Of a stretch of DNA of 64,000 nt, positions 50,202 through 59,347 are shown in pieces. A program made the translations under genes and the position numbers. Source of the DNA: Fibrobacter succinogenes (GTDB taxonomy: Bacteria; Fibrobacterota; Fibrobacteria; Fibrobacterales; Fibrobacteraceae); NCBI GenBank assembly GCA_902791475.1, contig CADAWC010000002.1:62001-126000 (forward strand). Direction: 5' to 3'. Numbering within the stretch: the stretch's first letter is position 1; each line of letters starts with the position of its first letter. The notes under the pieces were generated by a model. The model was not told the DNA's origin and searched no databases. It worked only from the letters and a program-made list of their open reading frames with translations.

Positions 50202-52928
50202 ATGTTCACAAACAATCTTGAATGCATCCATTCTGCCGTTTTTGCAAAAGCTTTTGAAACGCCATCAGCGACCGCACTCGTATCGCGAAATGCAGACGGC
50301 ACTTACAGCCAAAAGACATACGCCGAGCTTTCTGAAAGCGCCTTGAAAATTGCGACATCCCTCAAGACCGCAGGTGTAAAAGCAAAAGACCTCGTCGCCA
50401 TCGTTTTACCGAAGGGAATGAACCAGATTTTCTGTACGCTCGGGATTCAGGCCGTCGGTGCCGCTTATGTTCCTGTTGGAATCCACCAGCCGATGGAAAG
50501 GATGCACAAGATTTTTGACGCTGCAAAAATTTCTGCAATCATCACCGATGATGCACACGCAGAACAAATTCGCAAGGAAAATACGGCCTGGAAGGTCATC
50601 GCCATCGATGAAGCTCTGCAAAATATTCCGATGATCGAAGATGTAATTGTCGAAGACCCTTCGCTCCTCGCCTACATCATTTTTACCTCTGGCACAACGG
50701 GCGTTCCGAAAGGCGTGATGATTTCACATCGTGGCGCAAGCAACACCATCCGCGACATCAACGCGCGCTTTAATTTAACAGCAAATGACGCCTGTATGGC
50801 GATTTCAGAATTAGACTTTGACCTTTCCGTTTATGACATTTTCGGCATGCTTTCCTTGGGCGGAAAGGTCATTGTCCTCTCTGAAGAAACTAAAAAAGAA
50901 GCAAGCATCTGGAAACAGATCGCAAGCGATCAAAAAGTGACTTTGTGGAATTCCGTCCCGGCACTTTTTGAAATGTTCACGATTGTCGCAGGCGACAAGG
51001 CAAGCACAATCCCGCTAAAGACCGTGATGCTTTCGGGCGACTGGATTCCGCTCCCGCTTTTCGGCGCCACAAAAAAACTTTGGCCAAGTGTTCGATTTAT
51101 CTCACTCGGTGGCGCTACAGAAGTCTCTATTTGGTCCGTTTGGTACGAAGTAAACACATTGAATCCAGAATGGAAATCCATCCCTTACGGCAAGGCCTTG
51201 TTGAATCAAAAAATCAAGGTCATGGACGAAAAAGGTCAGGAATGTCCAACCGGTGAAGCGGGCGAACTCTGGATTGGCGGCGTAGGCGTTGCTGAAGGCT
51301 ACTTGAATCAACCGAATTTGACGCAGGAGCGCTTCCCCGTTGAAAATGGTGAACGCTGGTACAGGACAGGCGATAAAGTCCGCATGATGGCTGATGGAAA
51401 TTCAGAATTCCTGGGACGTCTCGATACACAGATCAAGCTCGGCGGTTTCCGCATCGAACTTGGCGAAATCGAAAACGTCATCAAGAAAAAATCAAACATT
51501 GTCAACGCCGCCGCAGTCGTTGTCGAAAACGGAACCAAAAAGGAAATTGTCGCTGCGGTCATCCCCGCACTGAATAAAGAAAAAATTGCAAAGTACGATT
51601 ATAAGTTTGTTGAGGAATACGAAGACGAAAATCTGCCAGAGCGCACCAACGCCGTCGCCGCACTGATTCACGACATCCGTTCCAGTATCAAGGTGATCCC
51701 GGAAAAATCAAAGAACGCGTTTGCACTGTGGAACAATTGGCTTTTCAAAAACGGCTTTGAAAGCATCCGTCCGAGTGTAGAATCTGATTTTTCAAAAAAT
51801 TTGAACAGCGCTGAAAATGTTGAATTGCTGAAAAACGTGCTTCTCGGCAACCGCCCGGAAACGGACCTTTTAATCAACAAATTTTTCGCTCCAGAAAAAT
51901 TGCTTTGCGAAAGTGTAGCGTTCAAGACTTTCATCGGCAAGGCCGTCACGACAGCCGCCGCTGACGACATCAAGAAGATCGCATTCCTGAATGCTCGTTC
52001 TGGGCTTGGCGTACAAGAATTCTTGAATCGCTACCAAAAGAACGGAATGGAAATTACGTTGTTTGACGAGTCCACAGGCATGCTTGACGAAGCCCGCGAT
52101 ACACTGCGTAACTGGAAAGACAATCTCAGATTCAAGCAGCTGGACCTCAGCGCATGCGTACAGGAATTAGAATCTTACGACTTGATCATTGATGCAGGAT
52201 TTTTGCACACGTACAACAACCCCGCCGACGCCATTTCCTTTGCCTACATGATTCTCAAAAAAGGCGGAAAGTTCATGGCTCTCGATTTCGAGAATTTCGA
52301 CCCGGTCGCCATCGTAAGTTCTGCCGTTCTGGAAAACGGCTTTGCCAAGTATACGCGCTTGCGCCGTTTCACGTCACTCTTGACGGATGAAGAATGGGAA
52401 TCCATTTTCAAGGAATTGCCATTTGAAACCATCTCGCTTGAAAACAATTCTCACTTTGTACAGACGATTATCGCAAAAAAATCCGCTAACGCAAAGGAAT
52501 TTCTCGGCAGCGAATTTGATGAATACCTGAAGACGAATCTCGTTCCGTACATGATTCCGTCTAGAACAGAAATATTCGTCAAGTTCCCGCTCACGGCAAA
52601 CGCCAAGGTGGACCGCAAGACAATTACCGCATATTTGAAAAAGACAATTACCGTCGATGTAAACGAAAACTACGAAGGGCGCGAAAAAGAACTTGCGAAC
52701 ATCTGGAAGTCGTTACTCTCACTTGAGAAAATCGACCGACACGCCAACTTCTTTGAAATCGGTGGCGATAGCCTTCTGGCCACGCGATTCATTGAAAAGA
52801 TCCATACGCAGTTCGGCGTCGAAATTTCGCTCCGTGAATTTTTTGAGAACGCGGAATTGCACGACCTCGCCCTCATTTTTGAAGAACGAATCAACGCGCT
52901 CGGCGACATTGAAGAGGGTGAAATATGA
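50202..52928 (+). CDS. NRPS: Cys-type A domain with inserted MT/E-like domain, PCP
   Basis: 908 residues. The A domain core (1 to about 440) has FTSGTTGVPKGVM (A3) and LDFDLSVYDIFG (A4). Binding-pocket residues read D207-L-Y-N-L-S-L-I-W by eye, the cysteine code of pyochelin/yersiniabactin synthetases. Residues about 470-760 insert an MT-like domain between A8 and A10; its SAM motif (LNARSGLG) is degraded, as in the epimerase-like insertions of PchE and HMWP2. A10 (TANAKVDRKT) follows, then a PCP (EIGGDSLLA, Ser857). No Cy or C domain is present. The next gene overlaps by ATGA. Confidence 0.88.
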   Translation: MFTNNLECIHSAVFAKAFETPSATALVSRNADGTYSQKTYAELSESALKIATSLKTAGVKAKDLVAIVLPKGMNQIFCTLGIQAVGAAYVPVGIHQPMERMHKIFDAAKISAIITDDAHAEQIRKENTAWKVIAIDEALQNIPMIEDVIVEDPSLLAYIIFTSGTTGVPKGVMISHRGASNTIRDINARFNLTANDACMAISELDFDLSVYDIFGMLSLGGKVIVLSEETKKEASIWKQIASDQKVTLWNSVPALFEMFTIVAGDKASTIPLKTVMLSGDWIPLPLFGATKKLWPSVRFISLGGATEVSIWSVWYEVNTLNPEWKSIPYGKALLNQKIKVMDEKGQECPTGEAGELWIGGVGVAEGYLNQPNLTQERFPVENGERWYRTGDKVRMMADGNSEFLGRLDTQIKLGGFRIELGEIENVIKKKSNIVNAAAVVVENGTKKEIVAAVIPALNKEKIAKYDYKFVEEYEDENLPERTNAVAALIHDIRSSIKVIPEKSKNAFALWNNWLFKNGFESIRPSVESDFSKNLNSAENVELLKNVLLGNRPETDLLINKFFAPEKLLCESVAFKTFIGKAVTTAAADDIKKIAFLNARSGLGVQEFLNRYQKNGMEITLFDESTGMLDEARDTLRNWKDNLRFKQLDLSACVQELESYDLIIDAGFLHTYNNPADAISFAYMILKKGGKFMALDFENFDPVAIVSSAVLENGFAKYTRLRRFTSLLTDEEWESIFKELPFETISLENNSHFVQTIIAKKSANAKEFLGSEFDEYLKTNLVPYMIPSRTEIFVKFPLTANAKVDRKTITAYLKKTITVDVNENYEGREKELANIWKSLLSLEKIDRHANFFEIGGDSLLATRFIEKIHTQFGVEISLREFFENAELHDLALIFEERINALGDIEEGEI

Positions 52929-53998
52929 TCGGTATTCTCGGTGCATACGGAAACATCGGAGTTTGGGCAACGAGATTCATCAAGGTCAACAGTTCGCAAA
53001 AGCTTCGCATTGGCGGACGCAACATCGATAAAGTCGATTCCACAATTCGTGAAGAATTTGCAAATGCGGACTGGGTAAAAGTTGACGTATCCGATAAAGA
53101 ACGCATTGAGCAGTTTATAACCGGGTGCGATTGCATCCTGGACTGCACAAAGATTTCAGAAAAAGACGCCTTGCAAATGGACGACATTGCCTCCGTTGCA
53201 AAAGTTCCTGTAGTCCATTTAGGAATTGTCGGTTATCGCAAGGGAAAATACAGCACTCCCATCATTTACGGTGCAGGGAGCATTCCCGGGCTTTCTGGAC
53301 TCATTCCGCAGTATTTAGCGCAACATTTCGACTCTGTCGAAAAGTGCGATTTCTATTACGGCGGGATCGGTTCCTTCTCGTACACGGCCGCCCGCGATTA
53401 CATGGAAGGCATTTTCGAAAGCACTAACCATTCCATGAGCTACTGGAAAGATGGCGAATTGCAGCCATTCACGCCAGCAACAACAAGCCCAGCCGATGTC
53501 CTGGAAAGTTTTCTTGGAACATTCAAAGCGTTCCCATACTTTGATGAAGAATCAGCTGCGGTCGTCCAGAAAATCGGATTCAGGGAAGCCCGTTTCCAGA
53601 TGTGCCTTGGCGGCGAGCGCACCTTAAGAACTTTGGATTCTGCAAGGTCACAATACAAGCAAAATCCAGAAAAGACGATCGAGGAAATTTGCCGTTCAAC
53701 CCAGCTTGACTGCTTCGGAAAAAGCGAAAACGCCATCTTTGTCTGCAACATTGACGGAACCGCAAATGGAGCCGATTGTCAAAAGCAATTGATCATTTCG
53801 GGACTTGCGCCTTCGCAGTTAACAGGTTCTGTAGCCGGCGCTACGGTCATAACGGTCCTAGAAAAAGAACTCCCCCATCAAGAATTTCTTCTGGGCGAAA
53901 CGGACTTAAGTAACGACATCATCAACAAGCTAAGCAATATACAATCCTTTTCATGCGTAACAAAGAACGTGAGTGATGAAATTGAAGGAGAAATTTAA
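52925..53998 (+). CDS. Saccharopine-dehydrogenase-like reductase
   Basis: 357-residue NAD(P)-binding oxidoreductase: IGILGAYGNIGVWATRFI is the Rossmann glycine motif, and VGYRKGKYSTPIIYGAGSIP follows. Overall layout is saccharopine dehydrogenase-like. It overlaps the NRPS gene upstream by 4 bases and precedes the thiazolinyl-reductase-like gene, so it likely tailors the metallophore, but its substrate is unknown. Confidence 0.75.
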   Translation: MIGILGAYGNIGVWATRFIKVNSSQKLRIGGRNIDKVDSTIREEFANADWVKVDVSDKERIEQFITGCDCILDCTKISEKDALQMDDIASVAKVPVVHLGIVGYRKGKYSTPIIYGAGSIPGLSGLIPQYLAQHFDSVEKCDFYYGGIGSFSYTAARDYMEGIFESTNHSMSYWKDGELQPFTPATTSPADVLESFLGTFKAFPYFDEESAAVVQKIGFREARFQMCLGGERTLRTLDSARSQYKQNPEKTIEEICRSTQLDCFGKSENAIFVCNIDGTANGADCQKQLIISGLAPSQLTGSVAGATVITVLEKELPHQEFLLGETDLSNDIINKLSNIQSFSCVTKNVSDEIEGEI

Positions 53999-53999
53999 A

Positions 54000-55073
54000 A
54001 TGCAACGAAAAAAAGTCATCGTGTGCGGAAGCACTTTTGGGCAGTTTTACATCCACGCTCTTCAAAGCATGCCCGAGCGATTTGAACTGGTAGGCTTATA
54101 TGGTAAAGGCAGCGAGCGTTCCAAGAAATGTGCCGACACCTACGGCATTCCGCTGATTACCGAATTTGACCAAATTCCTCAAGTTGACATTGCATGCGTC
54201 GTCATCAGCTCAGGTACAATTGGCGGCATCGGCACGGACCTCGCCATCCGTTTTATGAACAAAGGCGTCAATGTCATTCAGGAACAGCCGATCCATTTGA
54301 AGGATGTTTCGCTCTGCTTTAGAGCCGCAAAGCGCAACAATGTTTATTACAAAGTCTGCGATCTTTACCCAAAGCTTTCTGAAGTCTCGCGTTTCATCCG
54401 TATCGCAAACGAGCTGAACAAGAAAGAGTTGCCGCTTTACATCAAGGGCGCATTCTGCCCGCAGGTTTCCTACCCCGCAATCGACATCCTTTCGCATGCA
54501 TTGCCATCCATTTTTTCGTTTGTCGTAGATAGCGTTGCCGATGCCGTCGGTCCATTCGACATCTTGACCGGAAAACTGGATGATATTCCAATCATGCTGG
54601 AATACAACAACCAGGTTTTCCCGGAAGACCGCGACAATTACGAGCACCTGTTGCACAATTTCGCCTTCGTGTACGAATCAGGCCGCCTCATCCTTGAAGA
54701 TACCTTCGGCCCCGTCTTGTGGAAGCCGAGAATGCATATTCCTAAGTCTTTGTACAATCCCGAGAACCAAAAGAATATGCCGGCCTATGTTCTTGAAAAC
54801 ACCATAGAACCGCTAGGCAATTACAGTCCAAAGCACTTTGACCAGGCGCTTTTCGGAGACTGGAAGCAGGGAATCGCAGACAACATCCTGGAGTTGGAAT
54901 CGATGATCGACAACCATGTCGATTTAGCGCCACTCGCACAGCGACAGATTCAAGTTTCCAAGAAATGGAACGAGCTTACAAGCGCCTTCAGCTTTGCAAA
55001 AATCATCCACCCAGACGGTCATCATTACATTCCGTCTAACGATATCAAAAAATTTAGCGGGGAGAATGTATAA
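54000..55073 (+). CDS. Thiazolinyl imide reductase-like protein (Irp3/PchG/YbtU)
   Basis: 357-residue NADPH-dependent reductase from ATG 54000 (AAGGAG upstream). N-terminal VIVCGSTFGQFYIHAL, then VVISSGTIGG and GVNVIQEQPIHL match the Irp3/YbtU/PchG type that reduces a thiazoline to thiazolidine on the carrier protein. C-terminal half is the substrate domain. Its presence argues for thiazoline rings in the product. The start of the next NRPS overlaps its stop (TAATG). Confidence 0.88.
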   Translation: MQRKKVIVCGSTFGQFYIHALQSMPERFELVGLYGKGSERSKKCADTYGIPLITEFDQIPQVDIACVVISSGTIGGIGTDLAIRFMNKGVNVIQEQPIHLKDVSLCFRAAKRNNVYYKVCDLYPKLSEVSRFIRIANELNKKELPLYIKGAFCPQVSYPAIDILSHALPSIFSFVVDSVADAVGPFDILTGKLDDIPIMLEYNNQVFPEDRDNYEHLLHNFAFVYESGRLILEDTFGPVLWKPRMHIPKSLYNPENQKNMPAYVLENTIEPLGNYSPKHFDQALFGDWKQGIADNILELESMIDNHVDLAPLAQRQIQVSKKWNELTSAFSFAKIIHPDGHHYIPSNDIKKFSGENV

Positions 55074-58000
55074 TGAACAATATCGAAGCCCTCATCGAAT
55101 CCTTTGAAAAATCCGGCATCCATCTTTTTATGGATGGAGAAAAGCTGCGCTACAAGGCTTCTAAAGAATTGATGACCCCAGAAGTCTTAAGCCAACTGAA
55201 AGCACACAAGGCCGAAATCATTGAACAGCTGAACAAGAGCGCAAACGAAAATACATTCGTCATCGACCGTACACACCGTTACGAACCGTTCCCGTTAACG
55301 GACGTACAGTCTGCCTACATGCTTGGCCGCAGCAAGACTTTCGAATACGGCGGTGTTGCATGCCACGTGTATCTCGAAATAAAGTATCAAGAACTGGACA
55401 CTCAAAAAGTTAGGGACATCTGGAACGCTCTTGTCGCAAAGTACGACATGCTGCACGCCGTCATTAACGAAGGCGGATTCCAGCAGGTACTCAAGGAAAT
55501 CCCGACATTAGAAATCCCAGAATGGGATTTGGTAAAGCACCCGGAAAAAGCAGCCGCTTTTGAAAATTTCCGCAAGGAAATGGGTAGCCGCGCATACACC
55601 ATCGGCAAATGGCCTATGTTCGGGCTTGCCGTTAGCCGAAGCGCAGAAGGGGCCATCCTTCATTTCTCTATCGAGTTTCTGCTTGCGGACTGGACAAGCA
55701 TCTGGAAACTCGTTGCCGAATTTGAAGCCGCCTATTTTGACGGAATCGCCGTTTCGGGCGAAGAAGAAGTTTCTTTCCGTGACTACCTAATTGCAGAAAA
55801 GAAAATCAAGTCTAGTGCTCGATACGAAAAAGAAAAGAGCTATTGGATGAACCGCATTGCGGAATTGCCCGAAGCTCCAGAACTTCCGAAACTTCCGGCA
55901 AACGAATCCAAAGATTCTTTCGGCAGAAAGTTCCTGCGCATTCCGGCAGACGCCTGGAACCGCATGAAGACGCGCGCAAAGCAATACGGTCTCACGCCTA
56001 CCGTTCCCATACTTTCGTGCTATGCAGATGTTTTGGCCAAATGGAGCCAGAGCAAGCGTTTCTGCATCAACATGACCGTTCTGAACCGCCTCCCGCTTCA
56101 TGAAAAAGTCATGGACATTGTCGGAGACTTCACTTCGCTCAGCCTGTTAGAAGTTGATTTGTCCAAGCGCGAGAACTTCCTCGTTCGCACACGCAGACTC
56201 AATGCACGTCTATTCGAAGACCTGGACAATCGCCTTTTCAGCGGCGTCGAGGTCATGCGCGAAATTTCAAGACAAAGCAAAAAATCTAGCCTTTCGATGC
56301 CGATCGTCTACACGAGCGCGATTGGCCTTGCCGATTCTGGATCGCCTCTACGCGGTGAATTTTCCGGCGGCATTTCACAGACTCCGCAGACATTCATCGA
56401 CTGTCAGGTGATGGACGGCGCATTCGGCTTACAAGTCAACTGGGATTACCGCGAAGGCGTATTCCCCGCTGGCGTACTCGAAGCCATGTTTGAAGCCTTT
56501 GAAAAGCGCTTGCTCGCATTGGCAAATGAAAACGCAGACTGGGAAAACATTGCAGAAATTGCGCTCCCGACACGCGATGCCGCCGAGCGCTTTGAAGCAA
56601 ACGATACGAAGAAAAAATGGAATGTCCGTTTGCTGCAAGATGATTTTATCGAAAGCGTCAAACGCACTCCGAAAAAAATCGCCATTGACGACGGCCATGT
56701 AAAATTCACATTTGAAGAACTTGACGCACGTGCCAAAGTTCTTGCAAGCAAGCTGATCAAGCTCGGCGTAAAGCCACAAGATTGCGTCCCCGTGCTGATG
56801 GAAAAATCGTCATGGCAAATCGTCGCTGTTTTTGGCATTCTGTACGCTGGCGCCATTTACGTTCCCATCGCAGCCGCCAAGGCCAAGGGTCGTGCCGAAA
56901 AGATCGTCAAGAAGACAGGTGCAAAAGTTGCCATTGGCATTTCTACAGACGAAGCGCTCCTTGAAAACAAGCTTACGACAATAAATGTTGACACGCTCAG
57001 CAATGATGCCACAGCCATCGATACAACGACATTCCCGAAGCGCATTCCCGAAGACATCGCCTACATCATTTACACAAGCGGAAGCACCGGCGAGCCGAAG
57101 GGCGTTGTCATTACGCATAAAGGAGCCATGAACACCATCGACGACATGAACGACCGTTTCAATGTCACTGCCGACGATGCCGTTCTTGGACTTTCGCAGC
57201 TCAACTTCGACCTTTCCGTCTATGACATTTTCGGCATTCTCGCTCACGGCGGAACGGTCATATTCCCGACAGCCGAAGATTACATGAACCCTGAAGCTTG
57301 GGAAGCATTAATCCACAAGCATAACATCACCGTATGGAATACAGTACCGGCGTTGATGAAGATGCTCCTCAACTTTGTGGAAAGCATGAGTTCTGCAGAA
57401 CCGCTCCCACTCAAGGAAGTATTCCTTTCTGGCGACTGGATTCCTGTGGATATGCCCGAAAAGATCCGCAAATTTGCGCCCAACGTGGATGTCATCTGCC
57501 TCGGCGGCGCAACGGAAGCATCGATTTGGTCCAATTACCACCGTTACTATCCGGATGACGGTCTCAAGATTTTGCCATACGGCCGCCCGCTCGCAAACCA
57601 GACCATGCATATTCTGGACGAAAATCTTGAACCGTGCCCGACAATGGTTACTGGGCAGATTGCACTTGGCGGCGATGGCGTAGCCCTCGGCTACTACCTC
57701 GATGAAGAACGCACTGCCGCACAGTTTGTAGACCTTCCAAGCACTGGTGAACACGTCTATTTGACAGGCGACATGGGTCGTTATCTCCCTGGTGGCGAAA
57801 TCGAGTTCCAAGGCCGCAAAGACAATCAGGTCAAAATTCGCGGACACCGCATCGAGCTTGGCGAAATTGAAAATGTCCTGCGCGACTATGAATTCATAAA
57901 CAACGCCGCAGTCGTTGTCGCCCCGGACCACAAGGAAATCTACGCCATGATTGAAACATTGGCCGGGTATTCCGACGAATCGTTAAAATCATACTTGGAC

Positions 58001-59341
58001 AAGTTCCTGTTGCATTACATGATTCCGTCCATCATCTCGCCTGTAGAACACTTGCCTTTGTCCGCCAACGGAAAAATTGACCGTAAAAAGATTGTCGAAT
58101 TTTTCGTTGCCAACAAGGAAAGTGCAGCCAAGAACAGCACTACAGATTCAAGCGTTCCAACGACTCCGCTCGAAAAGGAAATTCTGGAAATTTGGTCCAA
58201 GGCTCTCAAATCTGATAATTTGGGATTGGATTCCAACTTCTACGATTTTGGCGCAGATTCCTTGACCATGGCGCAGGTCGCCACAACGCTCAGAAACGGA
58301 ATTGCCTCAAAGGTTCCGTTCGATGCACTTTTAAAGCAGATGCTTGACGAACCCACCGTAAAAGACACTGTTAGATTCCTAACTGAAAAGCCAAAGAATG
58401 AAAATTCTAAACAACGCGAAATGCTCAAGACCATTCATTATGGAAAGCCCAACAACGATTGTCTTCGCATTTTGCTGCCGGCCATTTTCTGGAACGCAGA
58501 TAAATTCAACATTCTTGTAGAACAGCTCGTTCAGCAAGACCTTGGTGAAATTCTTTTCTTCGGATTGAACGACCTTGATGAATTCTGCAAGCTGAAACCC
58601 AAGGAAGTCGGCCCGACTCTCGCTAAAAAGTTTGCGGAAGCCGTTCTTGCAACAAATTACAAAAAAGTTCAGATTATTACCTACTGCTACATAAGCCCCG
58701 TCGGCATCGAAATGGCCGAACGCCTCATTGACAAGGGCATAGAAGTCATCGATTTCGGCATCATCGACGGAAGCCGTCTCGGGTTCCAATGCAAGACGAA
58801 TACCGTTCGCGACATCTTCTTTGCAGAAATGATCGGAGTCGATTTTAACAAATGGGGACTCAACATTGAAGATTTCGTCGTCACGTTCAACAAGATGATG
58901 AGTTCGACCAACAAGAAGATTATCACGGATAAGGATATCGAACTTTTGTCCAAGGAGTTCACTTCCGGAGAAAAACTTGTCGATTTCATGCACATGTCCG
59001 ATGACGAAAAACTGGATTTGTGCATCAAATACACAAGCGCTTTTGGCGAAAACGCCGATAGAAGTACATTCGAAAGACTTGTACGTATGTTCAACCAGGG
59101 ATTCAACGTCATGACGGACTTTACGCCCGCACCATTATTCGGAAACCTGAGATACTTCAAGGCCCATAACGACGATGGCATCTACCGTTACTTCGACATT
59201 CTCTACCACGATTGGGACGAGCTTTGCCTCGGCGAATTGGAGGTGTCCCCCATTCCAGGAAACCACTTGACTTGCCTCTCCAATCCCGAATACGTCAAGG
59301 CAATTGCAGACAAACTCAACTACAAGAAGCTTTCGAGGTGA
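55073..59341 (+). CDS. NRPS: docking-Cy-A(Cys)-PCP-TE
   Basis: 1422 residues. TubC-type docking domain (1 to about 55), heterocyclisation domain (about 68-490; FPLTDVQSAYMLGR), A domain (about 530-1010), PCP (FGADSLTMAQ, Ser1063) and a terminal thioesterase (about 1125-1422). The Cy signature reads E201xxxxD206xxS209 instead of DxxxxDxxS. A-domain pocket residues again follow the Cys code (NFDLSVYD, WNTVPAL, LSGDW, LGGATEASIW). In the TE the usual GxSxG reads TYCYI with Cys1205 as the apparent nucleophile, and His1398 lies in PGNHLTCL. Likely adds the last Cys, cyclises it and releases the product. Confidence 0.9.
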   Translation: MNNIEALIESFEKSGIHLFMDGEKLRYKASKELMTPEVLSQLKAHKAEIIEQLNKSANENTFVIDRTHRYEPFPLTDVQSAYMLGRSKTFEYGGVACHVYLEIKYQELDTQKVRDIWNALVAKYDMLHAVINEGGFQQVLKEIPTLEIPEWDLVKHPEKAAAFENFRKEMGSRAYTIGKWPMFGLAVSRSAEGAILHFSIEFLLADWTSIWKLVAEFEAAYFDGIAVSGEEEVSFRDYLIAEKKIKSSARYEKEKSYWMNRIAELPEAPELPKLPANESKDSFGRKFLRIPADAWNRMKTRAKQYGLTPTVPILSCYADVLAKWSQSKRFCINMTVLNRLPLHEKVMDIVGDFTSLSLLEVDLSKRENFLVRTRRLNARLFEDLDNRLFSGVEVMREISRQSKKSSLSMPIVYTSAIGLADSGSPLRGEFSGGISQTPQTFIDCQVMDGAFGLQVNWDYREGVFPAGVLEAMFEAFEKRLLALANENADWENIAEIALPTRDAAERFEANDTKKKWNVRLLQDDFIESVKRTPKKIAIDDGHVKFTFEELDARAKVLASKLIKLGVKPQDCVPVLMEKSSWQIVAVFGILYAGAIYVPIAAAKAKGRAEKIVKKTGAKVAIGISTDEALLENKLTTINVDTLSNDATAIDTTTFPKRIPEDIAYIIYTSGSTGEPKGVVITHKGAMNTIDDMNDRFNVTADDAVLGLSQLNFDLSVYDIFGILAHGGTVIFPTAEDYMNPEAWEALIHKHNITVWNTVPALMKMLLNFVESMSSAEPLPLKEVFLSGDWIPVDMPEKIRKFAPNVDVICLGGATEASIWSNYHRYYPDDGLKILPYGRPLANQTMHILDENLEPCPTMVTGQIALGGDGVALGYYLDEERTAAQFVDLPSTGEHVYLTGDMGRYLPGGEIEFQGRKDNQVKIRGHRIELGEIENVLRDYEFINNAAVVVAPDHKEIYAMIETLAGYSDESLKSYLDKFLLHYMIPSIISPVEHLPLSANGKIDRKKIVEFFVANKESAAKNSTTDSSVPTTPLEKEILEIWSKALKSDNLGLDSNFYDFGADSLTMAQVATTLRNGIASKVPFDALLKQMLDEPTVKDTVRFLTEKPKNENSKQREMLKTIHYGKPNNDCLRILLPAIFWNADKFNILVEQLVQQDLGEILFFGLNDLDEFCKLKPKEVGPTLAKKFAEAVLATNYKKVQIITYCYISPVGIEMAERLIDKGIEVIDFGIIDGSRLGFQCKTNTVRDIFFAEMIGVDFNKWGLNIEDFVVTFNKMMSSTNKKIITDKDIELLSKEFTSGEKLVDFMHMSDDEKLDLCIKYTSAFGENADRSTFERLVRMFNQGFNVMTDFTPAPLFGNLRYFKAHNDDGIYRYFDILYHDWDELCLGELEVSPIPGNHLTCLSNPEYVKAIADKLNYKKLSR

Positions 59342-59347
59342 TGCGAC

